Assembly (NCBI RefSeq): GCF_001757995.1
Contig: NZ_LXLV01000035.1
Span: 124,001-188,000, forward strand
DNA from: Bacillus mycoides
GTDB taxonomy: Bacteria > Bacillota > Bacilli > Bacillales > Bacillaceae_G
Length of the DNA stretch: 64,000 nt
Direction of reading: 5' to 3'
This document shows positions 8,333 to 17,271 of the stretch, piece by piece. Made by a program: the position numbers and the translations under genes. Within the stretch, counting starts at the first letter, position 1. Each line of letters starts with the position of its first letter. The notes below the pieces were generated by a model. The model was given only the letters and a program-made list of their open reading frames with translations, did no database searches and was not told where the DNA came from.

Positions 8333-8989
8333 TTTCAAATCCCCCTAACCCATATTTTTTCACTACCATAGGCACGATCTCTTACTAACTTAAATTCTAT
8401 TCTTATAAAATAAGCTCCTTCACAAAAAAATCTCACAAATTAACCAATTAGAGATAACGTTCGACGACATCTCTGTATTTAAAATGAGAAATTTTATTTA
8501 TGCTGCTATAAAATAGTAGTTTATGTTATTCTTTTTCCTCTATTGTAGAAGACATTTTCACACAGGTAATTTCCCCTTTGCATCTCGATGTTATATGATT
8601 TGTTTCATATTAAATTTCCATTTATAAAAATATTACATTTTATTTCCTTTATAAATTCTATTAGCAATTACTTATTCCTTTCCTAATTAAATAGTTTACA
8701 TAATAATATTATCTGTACTATTTGTTATTCCAATAAAAAACAATCCGCGTAGTAAATGGATTGTTTTTTAAATTTCATTTTTATAATCATTTCTAATTTT
8801 CATCATTCTTTATTAAAACCGACTATGTATTATAAAAATGAAATAGAATTATAAACTTAATAGCTGGAAACTTTGTGCATATAAAAAACCGGTTAACTTG
8901 GTTAGTTTTTATCATTTGAAAACAAAAATGAGTTTTATCCTTACATTTGAAAAATACATATGTAGCAAGAGTCTATTACGGTACTCTTA
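8333..8989. other. 650-base AT-rich gap with an orphan terminator
   Basis: No convincing ORF. A terminator-like hairpin (AAAACAATCC / GGATTGTTTT, 8737-8767) stands about 220 bases from the nearest gene, and a weaker one lies near 8886-8912 (AACCGGTTAAC). Either could end a small RNA or the transcript of the wHTH gene at 8990-9220. Confidence 0.4.
8737..8767. terminator. orphan terminator-like hairpin
   Basis: Ten-base perfect arms, 11-base loop and T-runs on both strands. There is no gene directly adjacent. Confidence 0.6.
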
Positions 8990-9220
8990 TCATACTAATC
9001 TATAACAATTCTGCCTTCTTCCCTTACCTGTATCCTTTAAAACATAAGACTTTAAAACGAGTGCTGTTAGTGAATCTGTTAATGTTTTATATGATAAATT
9101 TGAAAGAGCTAATAGATCGTTCGTATATAACATTCTATGCTTCTCTAATAATAATAGTACTAATCGTTCTGACGGTTTTAATGTTTCATCACTTTCTAGT
9201 ATAAAATCTATATTTTTCAT
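8990..9220 (-). CDS. small winged-helix DNA-binding protein
   Basis: A 76-residue protein that is essentially one winged helix-turn-helix: LKPSERLVLLLLEKHRMLY, then NDLLALSNLSYKTLTDSLTAL as helices 2-3, and a wing ending VLKDTGKGRRQNCYRLV. It resembles the DNA-binding half of MarR/Dnd-type regulators, without effector or dimerisation extensions. A TAGGGA element is close before the ATG and an AAGGAG lies about 14 bases away. An 85-codon frame on the opposite strand covers the same DNA but has no ribosome binding site. Target genes are unknown. Confidence 0.65.
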   Translation of the reverse strand: MKNIDFILESDETLKPSERLVLLLLEKHRMLYTNDLLALSNLSYKTLTDSLTALVLKSYVLKDTGKGRRQNCYRLV

Positions 9221-9346
9221 ATTCCCTACTACTTACTCCTTATATAAAAAAATGATATTAGTAGTTATTTAATATAAAAATACTACATAACAAATTTGAA
9301 GATATATCGAAATAACATACCATTCAAACGCTATTATACTATAACA

Positions 9347-9384
9347 TAAAAAAGACATTTCCCCAAATTGAAAATGCCTTTTTA
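9347..9384. terminator. terminator-like hairpin
   Basis: Imperfect arms AAAAAGACATTT / AAAATGCCTTTTT with T-runs on both strands. It follows the 38-codon ORF 9390-9506 on the minus strand. Confidence 0.6.
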
Positions 9385-9389
9385 TATAT

Positions 9390-9506
9390 CTACTTCTCTT
9401 TTTTATATAATTGATATGATTGTTCTAGCCCTTTATTATATTTCGTATTATTATCTGTCCATTCTCCCCATAAATTGCCTGGCCATCCTAATATATTGAC
9501 AACCAT
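9390..9506 (-). pseudogene. 38-codon ORF, probably the remnant of a larger gene
   Basis: The ORF reads MVVNILGWPGNLWGEWTDNN and then a lysine-rich end, with GGGAG about ten bases before the ATG and a terminator just behind it. The preceding bases also read, in another frame, as TEEKDWELLKYGCQY, which looks protein-like and runs into this ORF. That suggests a frameshifted C-terminal remnant. It may equally be a genuine short protein. No family is recognised. Confidence 0.35.
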
Positions 9507-9553
9507 ATTTAAGCAACTCCCAATCCTTCTCTTCTGTAAAATCCCTTCAAGAC

Positions 9554-9606
9554 ATACAAACAGTCAGCCTTTCATGTCTAATTCATACAAGGCTGACTGT
9601 TTGTAT
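9554..9606. repeat. 17-bp perfect inverted repeat (orphan hairpin)
   Basis: Arms ATACAAACAGTCAGCCT (9554-9570) and AGGCTGACTGTTTGTAT (9590-9606) around a 19-base loop. No T-tract follows, so it is not a standard terminator, and no gene abuts it. Confidence 0.7.
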
Positions 9607-9682
9607 TGAGGTAATTTAATAGAGTATAGATTTTAAATACTAATTTATCTATGCCTTAAAAGGTAGTTATAATTATATTTTA

Positions 9683-9898
9683 TTACAATTTTTTATGTAT
9701 ATAGTACATTCCTACTATTATAAAACAAATTGAAATTATCGATAAAGTTGTTCCATGAATTTCATAAAATGCAGTAAAGAATTTTCCGTGTGGTCTATCC
9801 CAAATTTCTCATGAACTCCCGTAAATTGCGGTGGTTATATATGTAAGGCCAAAAAGAAGAACTCCAGAAAGAACATAGAATGCTCCAACATTTTTCAT
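9683..9898 (-). pseudogene. two-transmembrane small protein interrupted by an in-frame TGA
   Basis: A 72-codon frame with a GAGGTG site before ATG 9898. It encodes MKNVGAFYVLSGVLLFGLTY (TM1), then a stop TGA at 9811-9809 (codon 30), then EIWDRPHGKFFTAFYEIHGT and a second TM ending YYIHKKL. The reading frame is otherwise intact on both sides of the TGA, which sits exactly where TGG (Trp) would fit; a single G-to-A change explains it. The intact form would be a small membrane protein of about 71 residues. Readthrough is possible but unsupported. Family not recognised. Confidence 0.7.
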
Positions 9899-9937
9899 AA
9901 TTAGCTCACCTCTATGGAAATTATGTATGAATAAAAC

Positions 9938-9972
9938 AAAAAAGACCTTTAATAATTAAAGATCTTTTTATC
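9938..9972. terminator. bidirectional terminator
   Basis: Arms AAAAAGACCTTTAAT / ATTAAAGATCTTTTT, upstream of the pseudogene and downstream of the 10058 gene on the minus strand. An (AT)n microsatellite follows at about 9987-10004. Confidence 0.65.
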
Positions 9973-10057
9973 TTTTTTCCGTTACATGATATATATATAT
10001 ATATAAGAATTGAAAATTATGGGGCTGCCAGTGTCTTTTTGATTAACATTTTTAAGC

Positions 10058-10324
10058 TTATATAACATCTCTTGCAATATGTGGTTTACTATAATGGCTT
10101 GTTCCACCACCGCCTACTATTACTTTACCGCCTTTTTCAAAGATTAATAATTTTCTTGAACCATCAGAAAGTAAAACTACTACTTCCGCATTGTCACTTG
10201 TAGCCGTATATATTACATATCCACTTTTCGAAATACAAGTTGCCCAATTTTCATCAAATTCTGATCTTAATACTCGATTAGAATACACTTGATTTTCAAT
10301 TCTTCCTGGCTGTTCGTTTTCCAA
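10058..10324 (-). CDS. hypothetical protein, 88 aa
   Basis: Starts with TTG at 10324 after a GAAGGAAGG stretch; no ATG is available in the frame. The protein is soluble, with a beta-rich centre (GYVIYTATSDNAEVVVLLSD) and a glycine cluster VIVGGGGTSHYSKPHIARDV at the end. No family is recognised. The unusual start and the decayed neighbours leave open that it is a remnant. Confidence 0.45.
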   Translation of the reverse strand: MENEQPGRIENQVYSNRVLRSEFDENWATCISKSGYVIYTATSDNAEVVVLLSDGSRKLLIFEKGGKVIVGGGGTSHYSKPHIARDVI

Positions 10325-10468
10325 ATTCTTCTTACCTTCCTTCTGAAGTTGTCATTTATATATAAATGACGGTTTCTCAATAAATTAGTGACCGTCCTTA
10401 ATATAAATAGTATATGTGTTTATTAAGAAAGTGCTTGGACAATGAAAACGTAACAGCATTTAAGTATT

Positions 10469-11029
10469 TTATAATCGAAATTTCTCCTTAATCATTACTG
10501 CTACTTCTTTAGCACTCAAATGAGTATTATTAATTTTTATATACTCTTCTTTTTCAATTTCACCACGAAGAGAGTTTAATCTATGTTTTTTCATCGTTTC
10601 TTTTAAATTTTTTTCGGACCATTCAATATCTCTTTTTTTCGGTTTATGCTCTAATCTATGTGGACTTTTATTCCGATCTAATCTTTCATCTAATTCTGCT
10701 TCAAGCTCTACAAAATATACTGCTGCACCTTTTGATTCAAAAATACTTACTACATGGTGTATGTAATCCCAATCCGATTGAAGGTCAAATGCCCATACAT
10801 ATGTAAAAATCATTCCATATAAATCACTTTTAGACACTTCTTCAAATATTTCATTACGAAACAAACTTACTAATCTTTTTGCTTCCTTTGTACTGTAATC
10901 AAAAAATGGACTTACTAAATCAATGGTCATGTGATTATGAAAAATTTTCAAATCGGTTAGTTTCGCTAATTCTTGTCCAACTGTCATTTTTCCAACTGCT
11001 TGTGGGCCAAATATTAAGATGAATTTCAT
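10469..11029 (-). CDS. P-loop nucleotide kinase-like ATPase
   Basis: A 186-residue single-domain P-loop protein. The Walker A motif GPQAVGKMT lies at residues 8-16, followed by HNHMTIDLVSPFF, a lid-like basic region (RLDRNKSPHRLEHKPKKRD, about 116-134) and a C-terminal NNTHLSAKEVAVMI element. This is the layout of shikimate/adenylate-kinase-like small kinases that carry generic AAA or kinase annotations. The phosphate acceptor is unknown. Monocistronic; the site GGAGGAAAAC lies before ATG 11029. Confidence 0.7.
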   Translation of the reverse strand: MKFILIFGPQAVGKMTVGQELAKLTDLKIFHNHMTIDLVSPFFDYSTKEAKRLVSLFRNEIFEEVSKSDLYGMIFTYVWAFDLQSDWDYIHHVVSIFESKGAAVYFVELEAELDERLDRNKSPHRLEHKPKKRDIEWSEKNLKETMKKHRLNSLRGEIEKEEYIKINNTHLSAKEVAVMIKEKFRL

Positions 11030-11085
11030 TTGTTTTCCTCCGATTTTTCTCTATAAACAATTAAATAAAACACATCCTGAAATTG

Positions 11086-11125
11086 AAAATAAGGCAGTCG
11101 ATGTTGTGTCGATTGCCTTATTTTC
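11086..11125. terminator. terminator of the methyltransferase gene
   Basis: Arms beginning AAAATAAGGCA and ending TGCCTTATTTT with one internal mismatch, just after the stop at 11142 on the minus strand. Confidence 0.8.
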
Positions 11126-11141
11126 ATGAATAGTTCCTATA

Positions 11142-11903
11142 TTATTCGTTTCGCACAGCTTCAAAAGTAATAATTTGGTCTGCATTTGACGGTGCTTTTT
11201 CATAAACATAGTCAGCAGAGCAAGTAATGTTAGAGAAACCTATACTTTCTAAAAGGAGTCTAAACTCTTCCATTCCATACCACCGCATTGCAAAACGTTG
11301 TAGTTCAGTTTGTACTAGCTGTCCTTTACTCCATTTTTCATATTTTAAATATGATACAGTTACTTGGTTAAGCCAATCTATTTCAATTGATTTATTTTCT
11401 AATGTAATTCCGTCCCCGCTTGGTAGAGAAAAAGTAGATGTATGAATCTCACCCGTCTTCCAGTCATACGGAAGTCCAAGGTCTACAATTAAACGCCCGC
11501 CTGGATTAAGATGTTCATAAAAACATTTCAAAGCGTTTATAGAATCATCACGATTTTCAATTAAACAAAAGGATCCAGTAGGAATGATAATTGCCTCATA
11601 TTTATGTGGCAGTGAAAATTGTTGTAAGCTTCCTTGATATAAATTAGGATTTAAACTTCTTTCTTTACAACGCTTCCGGCAAGAATCTAGCATTTCAGGT
11701 GAATAATCTATCCCATCAACTTTAAAACCAGCTTCAAGAAGTCGTATAATGACACGCCCTGATCCTACTGCTGCTTCGAGAATTCTTCCTTTACAACTGT
11801 TTAAACGATCTTGATAATATTCAATATCACCATTCAAAGAATAACCGACAGGTTTTGTGTAATCATAAAGTTCTGTACAAAGTGTACTATAAAAACTAAA
11901 CAT
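11142..11903 (-). CDS. class I SAM-dependent methyltransferase
   Basis: A 253-residue Rossmann-fold methyltransferase. Motif I is ILEAAVGSGRVIIRLLEAG (about residues 36-54), motif II is VDGIDYSPEMLDSCRKR with the acidic residue for the ribose hydroxyls, and LPHKYEAIIIPTGSFCLI is motif IV. The rest is typical of the methyltransferase domain 25/11 group acting on small molecules or unknown substrates. Start ATG 11903 follows GGAGGAG. It stands alone, with a terminator behind it. The substrate cannot be deduced. Confidence 0.82.
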   Translation of the reverse strand: MFSFYSTLCTELYDYTKPVGYSLNGDIEYYQDRLNSCKGRILEAAVGSGRVIIRLLEAGFKVDGIDYSPEMLDSCRKRCKERSLNPNLYQGSLQQFSLPHKYEAIIIPTGSFCLIENRDDSINALKCFYEHLNPGGRLIVDLGLPYDWKTGEIHTSTFSLPSGDGITLENKSIEIDWLNQVTVSYLKYEKWSKGQLVQTELQRFAMRWYGMEEFRLLLESIGFSNITCSADYVYEKAPSNADQIITFEAVRNE

Positions 11904-12095
11904 TTATTTTCTCCTCCGTTTTATGTGTACGGAAGATTTTAATTTACTTAATCTTTCCGTACCTCAAATTTTAATGAAAATTCGAAAGAGCTGACTGTCA
12001 TAATTTATCACTCACTTTCCATGTAATATATTTACATTGTATAATATTCCCTTCCGATTGGAAATATTAAAATCAAAAATTCTGACTATAAATAA

Positions 12096-12120
12096 AAGAG
12101 CTTACTATTGTAAGCTCTTC
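12096..12120 (-). terminator. terminator of the X-prolyl peptidase gene
   Basis: Perfect ten-base arms AAGAGCTTAC / GTAAGCTCTT with a tiny loop, just downstream of the stop at 12133. Confidence 0.75.
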
Positions 12121-12132
12121 ATCATAAACCAT

Positions 12133-13929
12133 TTACTTCACAATCGGTAATGTCAATTCACTCAATTTCACCGTTAACTTTGTCCCTGCTTTCGGTCTAA
12201 TTGTATAATCGTAGTCACTTGCGATTAATACGACTCCTATTTGATGCCCTGCTTTAAATACGTAATCATCTGGCTGCATGTCCCATGTAAATGTATAATC
12301 TTTACCAGGTTGAATCGCTGTTGAATTTTCTATACTATTTAAGTTTTGCGGATCCATCCAACCTCTCGTTACAATTTCAGGCTTTGCTCCGCCGTAATCA
12401 ACGAGTAAAGCTGTTAAATTTGAAACAGATCGATCAATATTTCCTATTATTGATATCTTAGGCGTACCACTTATTCGCATATCTTTTTGCAGTACAGGCA
12501 TTGTATATACTAATCGATTCGCTATTTCTAACTCAGGGTTTTCTACTAGTTGATTTGACTTTATTTTAGCATCATCTACTAATGAGAAAACATTGTTTAT
12601 TGATCCCATACTTAATGGTAGATTGACTGCTTTATTACTTAAATACATACGGACTTTTGATGGTACAGCCGCTGGATCTGGCCAATTTTTTATTTTTTGC
12701 CACGATTTATTTTCACGCTGTACATCTACCATCGGTTCAGTCATAATTCCATTTTCAATTCCATATAACCAATAATCGAACCATTTATTTTGCGTTTGTT
12801 GCCAGTTATTACTTGATGTTCCGCCGTGCCCGCCTTGATGCAACCACATTTTACGCGGAACATTATTTTCACCAAGAGCTTCCCACCACTGAGAAAACTG
12901 CTTCGTTTTTACATTCCAATCATTTAACCCGTGAACAACAAACACACTAGCCTTCACATTCTTAACATCTTTTACATAGTTACGTTTATCCCAAAAGTCG
13001 TTATAATCGCCTGTTTTACGATCTTGTCCAGCTGTTAGTTCTTTAATGATCTGACCGCAAACTTCTGGGTTCTTTCTTGTTAGTACTGCTTCAGCCATAT
13101 TATCTGTATCTTCTCCTTGATAACCACCCGGCGCAATAACCGCACCATTTGCACGATAATAATCATACCAACTACTAATCGCTGCGATTGGGATAATTGT
13201 TTTTAACCCCTCAACTCCAGTCGTTGCGACAGCATTTGGTAACGTACCATTATAAGAAACTCCTGTCATCCCTACATTGCCCGTAGACCAATTTGCATTT
13301 ACTTCCTTACCATCCTCTGTATATGCTTTTGCACGCCCATTCACCCAATCAATGACAGACTTCGTCCCTAGTATTTCTTGTTCATCTCCAGTTGTCGGAC
13401 ATCCATCTGATTTTCCAGTTCCGATACTTTCGCCTAAAATAACTGCATATCCTCTCGGAACATAATAATTACCATACGACCCAAGATTAACTGCCCCATA
13501 CGGTTTTCCTTCATACGCATACAATTCTTCATCAACATTATAAACAGGCACATCTTTCAATCCAGAACGATATGGACTCATTTCATATATAACAGGTACT
13601 TTTACATTTCCTTCTGTCTTTGGACGCATAACCTTTATTGATACACGATCTTTTTTACCATCTCGATCACTATCAACTTCTGTCTCTACAAATAAATTTT
13701 CAATAATTGCTTCATCAAGCGAGTAAATCGGTTTCGTCATCCCATTTTCTAAATCAATTTTCGTGTTTGACATTAAAGATTCTGAAACTTGACCATTTAA
13801 CTTAACATTATTCTCCTTTGCGGAGATCCCTTCTTTATTTTCTGCATGTGCAGTCATACTAGAAACTCCTGAAGTAATTGTTAAAGATAATATAGTCGAT
13901 AATGTAATTGCTAATTTCTTTTTCTCCAT
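12133..13929 (-). CDS. secreted Xaa-Pro dipeptidyl-peptidase (S15 family)
   Basis: A 598-residue exported peptidase. The signal peptide spans residues 1-29 (KKKLAITLSTILSL, cleavage after AHA). The alpha/beta-hydrolase core holds the nucleophile in GMTGVSYNGTLPNA, the Asp in VVHGLNDWNV and the His in HQGGHGGTS. The C-terminal jelly-roll domain (about 415-595) is typical of PepX/CocE. It should remove X-Pro dipeptides from the N-termini of peptides outside the cell. GGGAGGG nine bases before ATG 13929 sets the start, excluding an upstream extension to 13971. Monocistronic, with a terminator behind. Confidence 0.92.
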   Translation of the reverse strand: MEKKKLAITLSTILSLTITSGVSSMTAHAENKEGISAKENNVKLNGQVSESLMSNTKIDLENGMTKPIYSLDEAIIENLFVETEVDSDRDGKKDRVSIKVMRPKTEGNVKVPVIYEMSPYRSGLKDVPVYNVDEELYAYEGKPYGAVNLGSYGNYYVPRGYAVILGESIGTGKSDGCPTTGDEQEILGTKSVIDWVNGRAKAYTEDGKEVNANWSTGNVGMTGVSYNGTLPNAVATTGVEGLKTIIPIAAISSWYDYYRANGAVIAPGGYQGEDTDNMAEAVLTRKNPEVCGQIIKELTAGQDRKTGDYNDFWDKRNYVKDVKNVKASVFVVHGLNDWNVKTKQFSQWWEALGENNVPRKMWLHQGGHGGTSSNNWQQTQNKWFDYWLYGIENGIMTEPMVDVQRENKSWQKIKNWPDPAAVPSKVRMYLSNKAVNLPLSMGSINNVFSLVDDAKIKSNQLVENPELEIANRLVYTMPVLQKDMRISGTPKISIIGNIDRSVSNLTALLVDYGGAKPEIVTRGWMDPQNLNSIENSTAIQPGKDYTFTWDMQPDDYVFKAGHQIGVVLIASDYDYTIRPKAGTKLTVKLSELTLPIVK

Positions 13930-14047
13930 GTACTTCCCTCCCCAGCTCTTCCCTCTCTTACTATACATCAAAAATACAGAAAATTCAGTTTATATTTATA
14001 AAAAAGTTGAGAAATTTGTAGAACTATCAAATCTTTTTATATACAAG

Positions 14048-14078
14048 AAAAGGAACTAATAACAATTAGTTCCTATCT
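14048..14078 (-). terminator. terminator of the two-component operon
   Basis: Arms AGGAACTAAT / ATTAGTTCCT with a four-base loop; the right arm overlaps the stop codon of the histidine kinase. Confidence 0.75.
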
Positions 14079-15442
14079 ATATACATATAAAATTGTATTT
14101 CCCCATCTACTACCGAAACCCCGTATTCAAATCCATGCCTTTCTAAAATACTTTTTACAATCGCTAGTCCTAATCCAGTACCTGATTTTTCTTTACTACG
14201 AGAAGATTCTAATACGTAAAAAGGCTCCCAAATTTTATCTATCTCTTTAATTCCCTCAGCAGCAATACCATTTTGAATTTGAAAATACACATTGTCATTT
14301 TTCTCTTCTAATGTGATTTTTATATTTTGATTCGTTGTATATTTTATCGCATTAGAGATTAAATTTTGAAAGACCATTCTCATTTTATTTAAATCAGCAT
14401 AAACAATCGTATCACCAGCATTATAGTTCACTTGCAAATTGATTTCTTTCGACTCCAGTTCAATTTTATGCTTATCTATTATACTTTGGACTAGTGGTTC
14501 AATAGGGAATTCTTCTTTTTGTAAAATATCTCTTTCTAGTTTAGAAAATCGCAATAACTCTTCAATTAAATTTGAAATTTGATCTGTTTGTTTAATGATT
14601 GTATCAACATATGTGCCATCATCTAAACCGTCTTTTATTCCCATAGAATATGCTTTTACTAATGCGATTGGTGTTTTTAATTCATGAGTTACATCGCCCA
14701 TAAATCGTTTTAAATGCTCATTTCGATTTGTTAAATCTTGATGCGCTCCATACAATTTATCACTCATGATGTTAATACTATTTGCTAAATCACCTATTTC
14801 ATCATTCGTTTTAACTTTCGTCCGTTTAAATTTCAGACGTGAAATATCTTCTGCGACATCACTCAGTTCTTTCAGTGGTGTAGTGATTGTTTTTGAAAGA
14901 ATCCAAACGAGCACGATAATAACAAAGATCGAAAAGCCTAAAATATATAAATAAAATGAATTAAGTGTTTTTATCACTTCATTTGAATGTGCGATAGAAA
15001 CCCCTACTAAAATTAACATATCATCTTTCGCAATGTATTTCGCAAAAAAACTAGATTTTATCTTTTCTTGATCATATATTTTATTCGATTGCCCGACGTT
15101 CTTCACTTTCGTAATTTCTTCTTTTGTAATCCAAAGTTTGTTTAGTGCAACTCTCTTTTTTGTAAGTTGCATGCGTAATTCTTCATTAATAGCATCTTCT
15201 GAACTATTTATTGATGTATACGCAATCGTAACATTACCTTCATTTTCAATGCGATTTATAGCACCATCCAGTTCTTCACGCGGTATCGACTGTATTTGCG
15301 CTGTAATGCCTTCTAAGCTTTCACGTGTTTTGTGCACATTATATTTTGGTAAAAAATAGTTAATTAATAATAAAGAGATGGCAAAAATAAGGATGACTGT
15401 TAAAGAGATGCTGAAAAATAACTTTTTACCGAGCTTATTCAC
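14066..15442 (-). CDS. sensor histidine kinase
   Basis: A 458-residue membrane kinase. TM1 is residues 8-30, an extracytoplasmic sensor about 31-160, TM2 about 161-183, HAMP about 184-236, HisKA with the phospho-acceptor His253 in VTHELKTPIALV, and a HATPase_c domain with N-box NLISNAIKYT and G-box GTGLGLAIVKSI. It should phosphorylate the response regulator encoded just upstream, whose stop overlaps its start by eight bases, implying translational coupling. The signal is not evident. The divergent secreted protein at 16204 may be a target or an accessory. Confidence 0.93.
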   Translation of the reverse strand: MNKLGKKLFFSISLTVILIFAISLLLINYFLPKYNVHKTRESLEGITAQIQSIPREELDGAINRIENEGNVTIAYTSINSSEDAINEELRMQLTKKRVALNKLWITKEEITKVKNVGQSNKIYDQEKIKSSFFAKYIAKDDMLILVGVSIAHSNEVIKTLNSFYLYILGFSIFVIIVLVWILSKTITTPLKELSDVAEDISRLKFKRTKVKTNDEIGDLANSINIMSDKLYGAHQDLTNRNEHLKRFMGDVTHELKTPIALVKAYSMGIKDGLDDGTYVDTIIKQTDQISNLIEELLRFSKLERDILQKEEFPIEPLVQSIIDKHKIELESKEINLQVNYNAGDTIVYADLNKMRMVFQNLISNAIKYTTNQNIKITLEEKNDNVYFQIQNGIAAEGIKEIDKIWEPFYVLESSRSKEKSGTGLGLAIVKSILERHGFEYGVSVVDGEIQFYMYIDRN

Positions 15443-16082
15443 ACTCTTCCTCCAAACTGTATCCTAAACCACGATGTGTCTTTATAATATTTTCTCCTAT
15501 TTTTTTACGCAACCTTCTTACATGCGTATCAACCGTTCGCTCTTCCCCAAAATAATCAAATCCCCAAACGATATCTAACAACTTTTTCCGCGTTAAAATC
15601 GTTCCTTTATGATTTAAAAAACATTTTATTAATTGTAATTCTGTCTTTGTAATATCTAATTCTTTCTCGTTTTTATATACTTTATTTTTGGTGAAATCTA
15701 TTTTCAAATCTTGAACTTGAATAATATCATCATGCTGTACAAGATTTTTCGCTCGCGTGATTAGCACTCCTGGGTGAAATGGTTTTTTCACATACTCATC
15801 TGCCCCGCTTTGAAGAGCTGCTAATTCATCTTCACTTTCACTTTTCGCAGTAAGCATTAATACTTTTACACTCGAATTCTTTTTTATTTCCTGACAGACG
15901 GAAATACCATTACTTTTCGGCATCATCCAGTCTAAAATAGCTAAGTCAATTTTCTCATCATAAAATATTTGAAGTGCTTCCTCTCCATCTTTCGCTAATA
16001 AAACTTCGAAGCCTTCTTTTTCAAAATACGCTTTTAAAATTTTCAGCATATCTTGTTCATCGTCTGCGATTAATACTTTCAT
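15435..16082 (-). CDS. OmpR/PhoB-type response regulator
   Basis: A 215-residue regulator. The receiver domain (1-120) has acidic residues in IADDEQD, phospho-acceptor Asp51 in AILDWMMPKSNG, Thr in MLTAKSE and Lys in YVKKPF. The C-terminal winged helix (125-215) ends in TVDTHVRRLRKKIGENIIKT and GLGYSLEE. The start at 16082 follows GGAGG; an upstream GTG/ATG extension to 16109 lacks a site. It is the first gene of the operon with the kinase and reads away from the secreted protein at 16204, so the shared 120-base intergenic region is the obvious autoregulatory site. Confidence 0.94.
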   Translation of the reverse strand: MKVLIADDEQDMLKILKAYFEKEGFEVLLAKDGEEALQIFYDEKIDLAILDWMMPKSNGISVCQEIKKNSSVKVLMLTAKSESEDELAALQSGADEYVKKPFHPGVLITRAKNLVQHDDIIQVQDLKIDFTKNKVYKNEKELDITKTELQLIKCFLNHKGTILTRKKLLDIVWGFDYFGEERTVDTHVRRLRKKIGENIIKTHRGLGYSLEEECE

Positions 16083-16203
16083 TACATTTCCTCCATTACC
16101 TATAAACAAATATCAATTTTATCATACAACTTCTTTGTTACATGAATGTGACAGAAAAATATTTACAACATTTGAGGGTATAGTAAGTGTGAGGTGTTAT
16201 TTT

Positions 16204-16620
16204 ATGTTCAAAAAAATAGGAGTCATTACTCTGCTTTTCTTTTTATTATCAACAAATGCGTTCGCAAATACAAATAAACAAATTGAAGTATTTGATTGCA
16301 AAAAAGAAATGGTAGTCCAAAAACAATCTTTAGATCGGGCCATTCAAAAAGAAGCAGTTCAATTTGCAAAATCAATTACCGGTCCATTCAAAAACTTAAA
16401 TGTCGTTCCGAAAGATGGACATATGATAAAAATCCCTTTATCTAAATCTGTTTCTATTACAAATCAATGGTTACATACAACAATTGATGAAGTACTCATC
16501 CTTCTTCCACTTAATGAAAAGCCTTATATTATGCTTTACGATGATGAGAATAATCCACATTTTTATTATGTAAAAGGGAATCCGCAGGGGTTATTGAAAC
16601 AAATGAAAGTTAAATTATAA
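16204..16620 (+). CDS. secreted hypothetical protein divergent from the two-component system
   Basis: A 138-residue protein with a clear signal peptide (MFKKIGVITLLFFLLSTNAF, cleavage after AFA near residue 22). The mature part is soluble: residues 60-138 hold KSVSITNQWLHTTIDEVLI and YDDENNPHFYYVKGNPQGLL. No family is recognised. ATG 16204 is chosen because GAGGTG precedes it at the right distance and the signal peptide starts there. Sharing a regulatory region with the response regulator suggests co-regulation. Confidence 0.7.
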   Translation: MFKKIGVITLLFFLLSTNAFANTNKQIEVFDCKKEMVVQKQSLDRAIQKEAVQFAKSITGPFKNLNVVPKDGHMIKIPLSKSVSITNQWLHTTIDEVLILLPLNEKPYIMLYDDENNPHFYYVKGNPQGLLKQMKVKL

Positions 16621-16625
16621 TTACG

Positions 16626-16668
16626 TAAAGAAAGATCCCAGGAATACCATTCGCGGGATCTTTCTTTA
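16626..16668. terminator. strong bidirectional terminator
   Basis: Arms starting AAAGAAAGATCCC and ending GGGATCTTTCTTT, between the convergent 16204 and 16688 genes. Confidence 0.85.
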
Positions 16669-16687
16669 TTAGTTAACAAGGTGATTT

Positions 16688-17182
16688 TTAAATATCATTT
16701 TCACTCAAAAAATTAATGATCTGCCTTTTATGATGGTTATCGTGATCTACAAATTCTTTAATAATATATATAAGAGAATAAGGCATTCCGGTATGAGGAC
16801 AATAAGCTACTCCATTGGCAGTTAAATGCTCATTTAGTTTATCAACAGACAGTCGACAAACCTCTTTTACAAGTAACTCTCTTTTAGCTTTTGCTTCTTC
16901 AATAAGTTTTCTCTTAGATATACCTGATTTTGCATAATTAGATGCTATTTTATTATATGTATCAAAATCAGGGAACTCCATTCCATGTCCTTCTCTCACT
17001 GATGATAACGTTTCACCTAAAAGATATTCATCCCAGTTCATAATATGAGATATTATCTCACCAACAGTCCATTTCCCCTCTGATATTGGTGCTGTCCACA
17101 ATTCTTCTTTCATATCTTTCAATGTGCTTACCCAAATTGAATATTCTTTAAAATCATTAATAATTTTATTTTCCCCCATCAT
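16688..17182 (-). CDS. DinB family protein
   Basis: A 164-residue DinB/YfiT-type four-helix bundle protein. WTVGEIISHIMNWDEYLLGE gives the first histidine, and FVDHDNHHKRQIINFLSEND gives the paired histidines near the C-terminus, so a metal site is likely. The family includes thiol-S-transferases and uncharacterised members; no substrate is apparent. Two adjacent ATG codons (17182 and 17179) follow GGGGA; either may be used. It is related in layout, with low identity, to the protein at 1118-1585. Confidence 0.78.
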   Translation of the reverse strand: MMGENKIINDFKEYSIWVSTLKDMKEELWTAPISEGKWTVGEIISHIMNWDEYLLGETLSSVREGHGMEFPDFDTYNKIASNYAKSGISKRKLIEEAKAKRELLVKEVCRLSVDKLNEHLTANGVAYCPHTGMPYSLIYIIKEFVDHDNHHKRQIINFLSENDI

Positions 17183-17271
17183 CTAATTCCCCATTCTAAT
17201 AATAGATTTAGATAAATTATATCATGAATCCACATAAAAAGAACAAACGTTCTTTCATGACAAATAATAAT

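Noticed and set aside
8947-9204. 85-codon plus-strand frame
   Set aside because: It lies opposite the winged-helix gene 8990-9220, which has clear domain sequence; the plus frame lacks a ribosome binding site.
9809-9811. TGA as a selenocysteine codon
   Set aside because: No SECIS-like structure or selenoprotein context; the position suits Trp and a simple nonsense change explains it.
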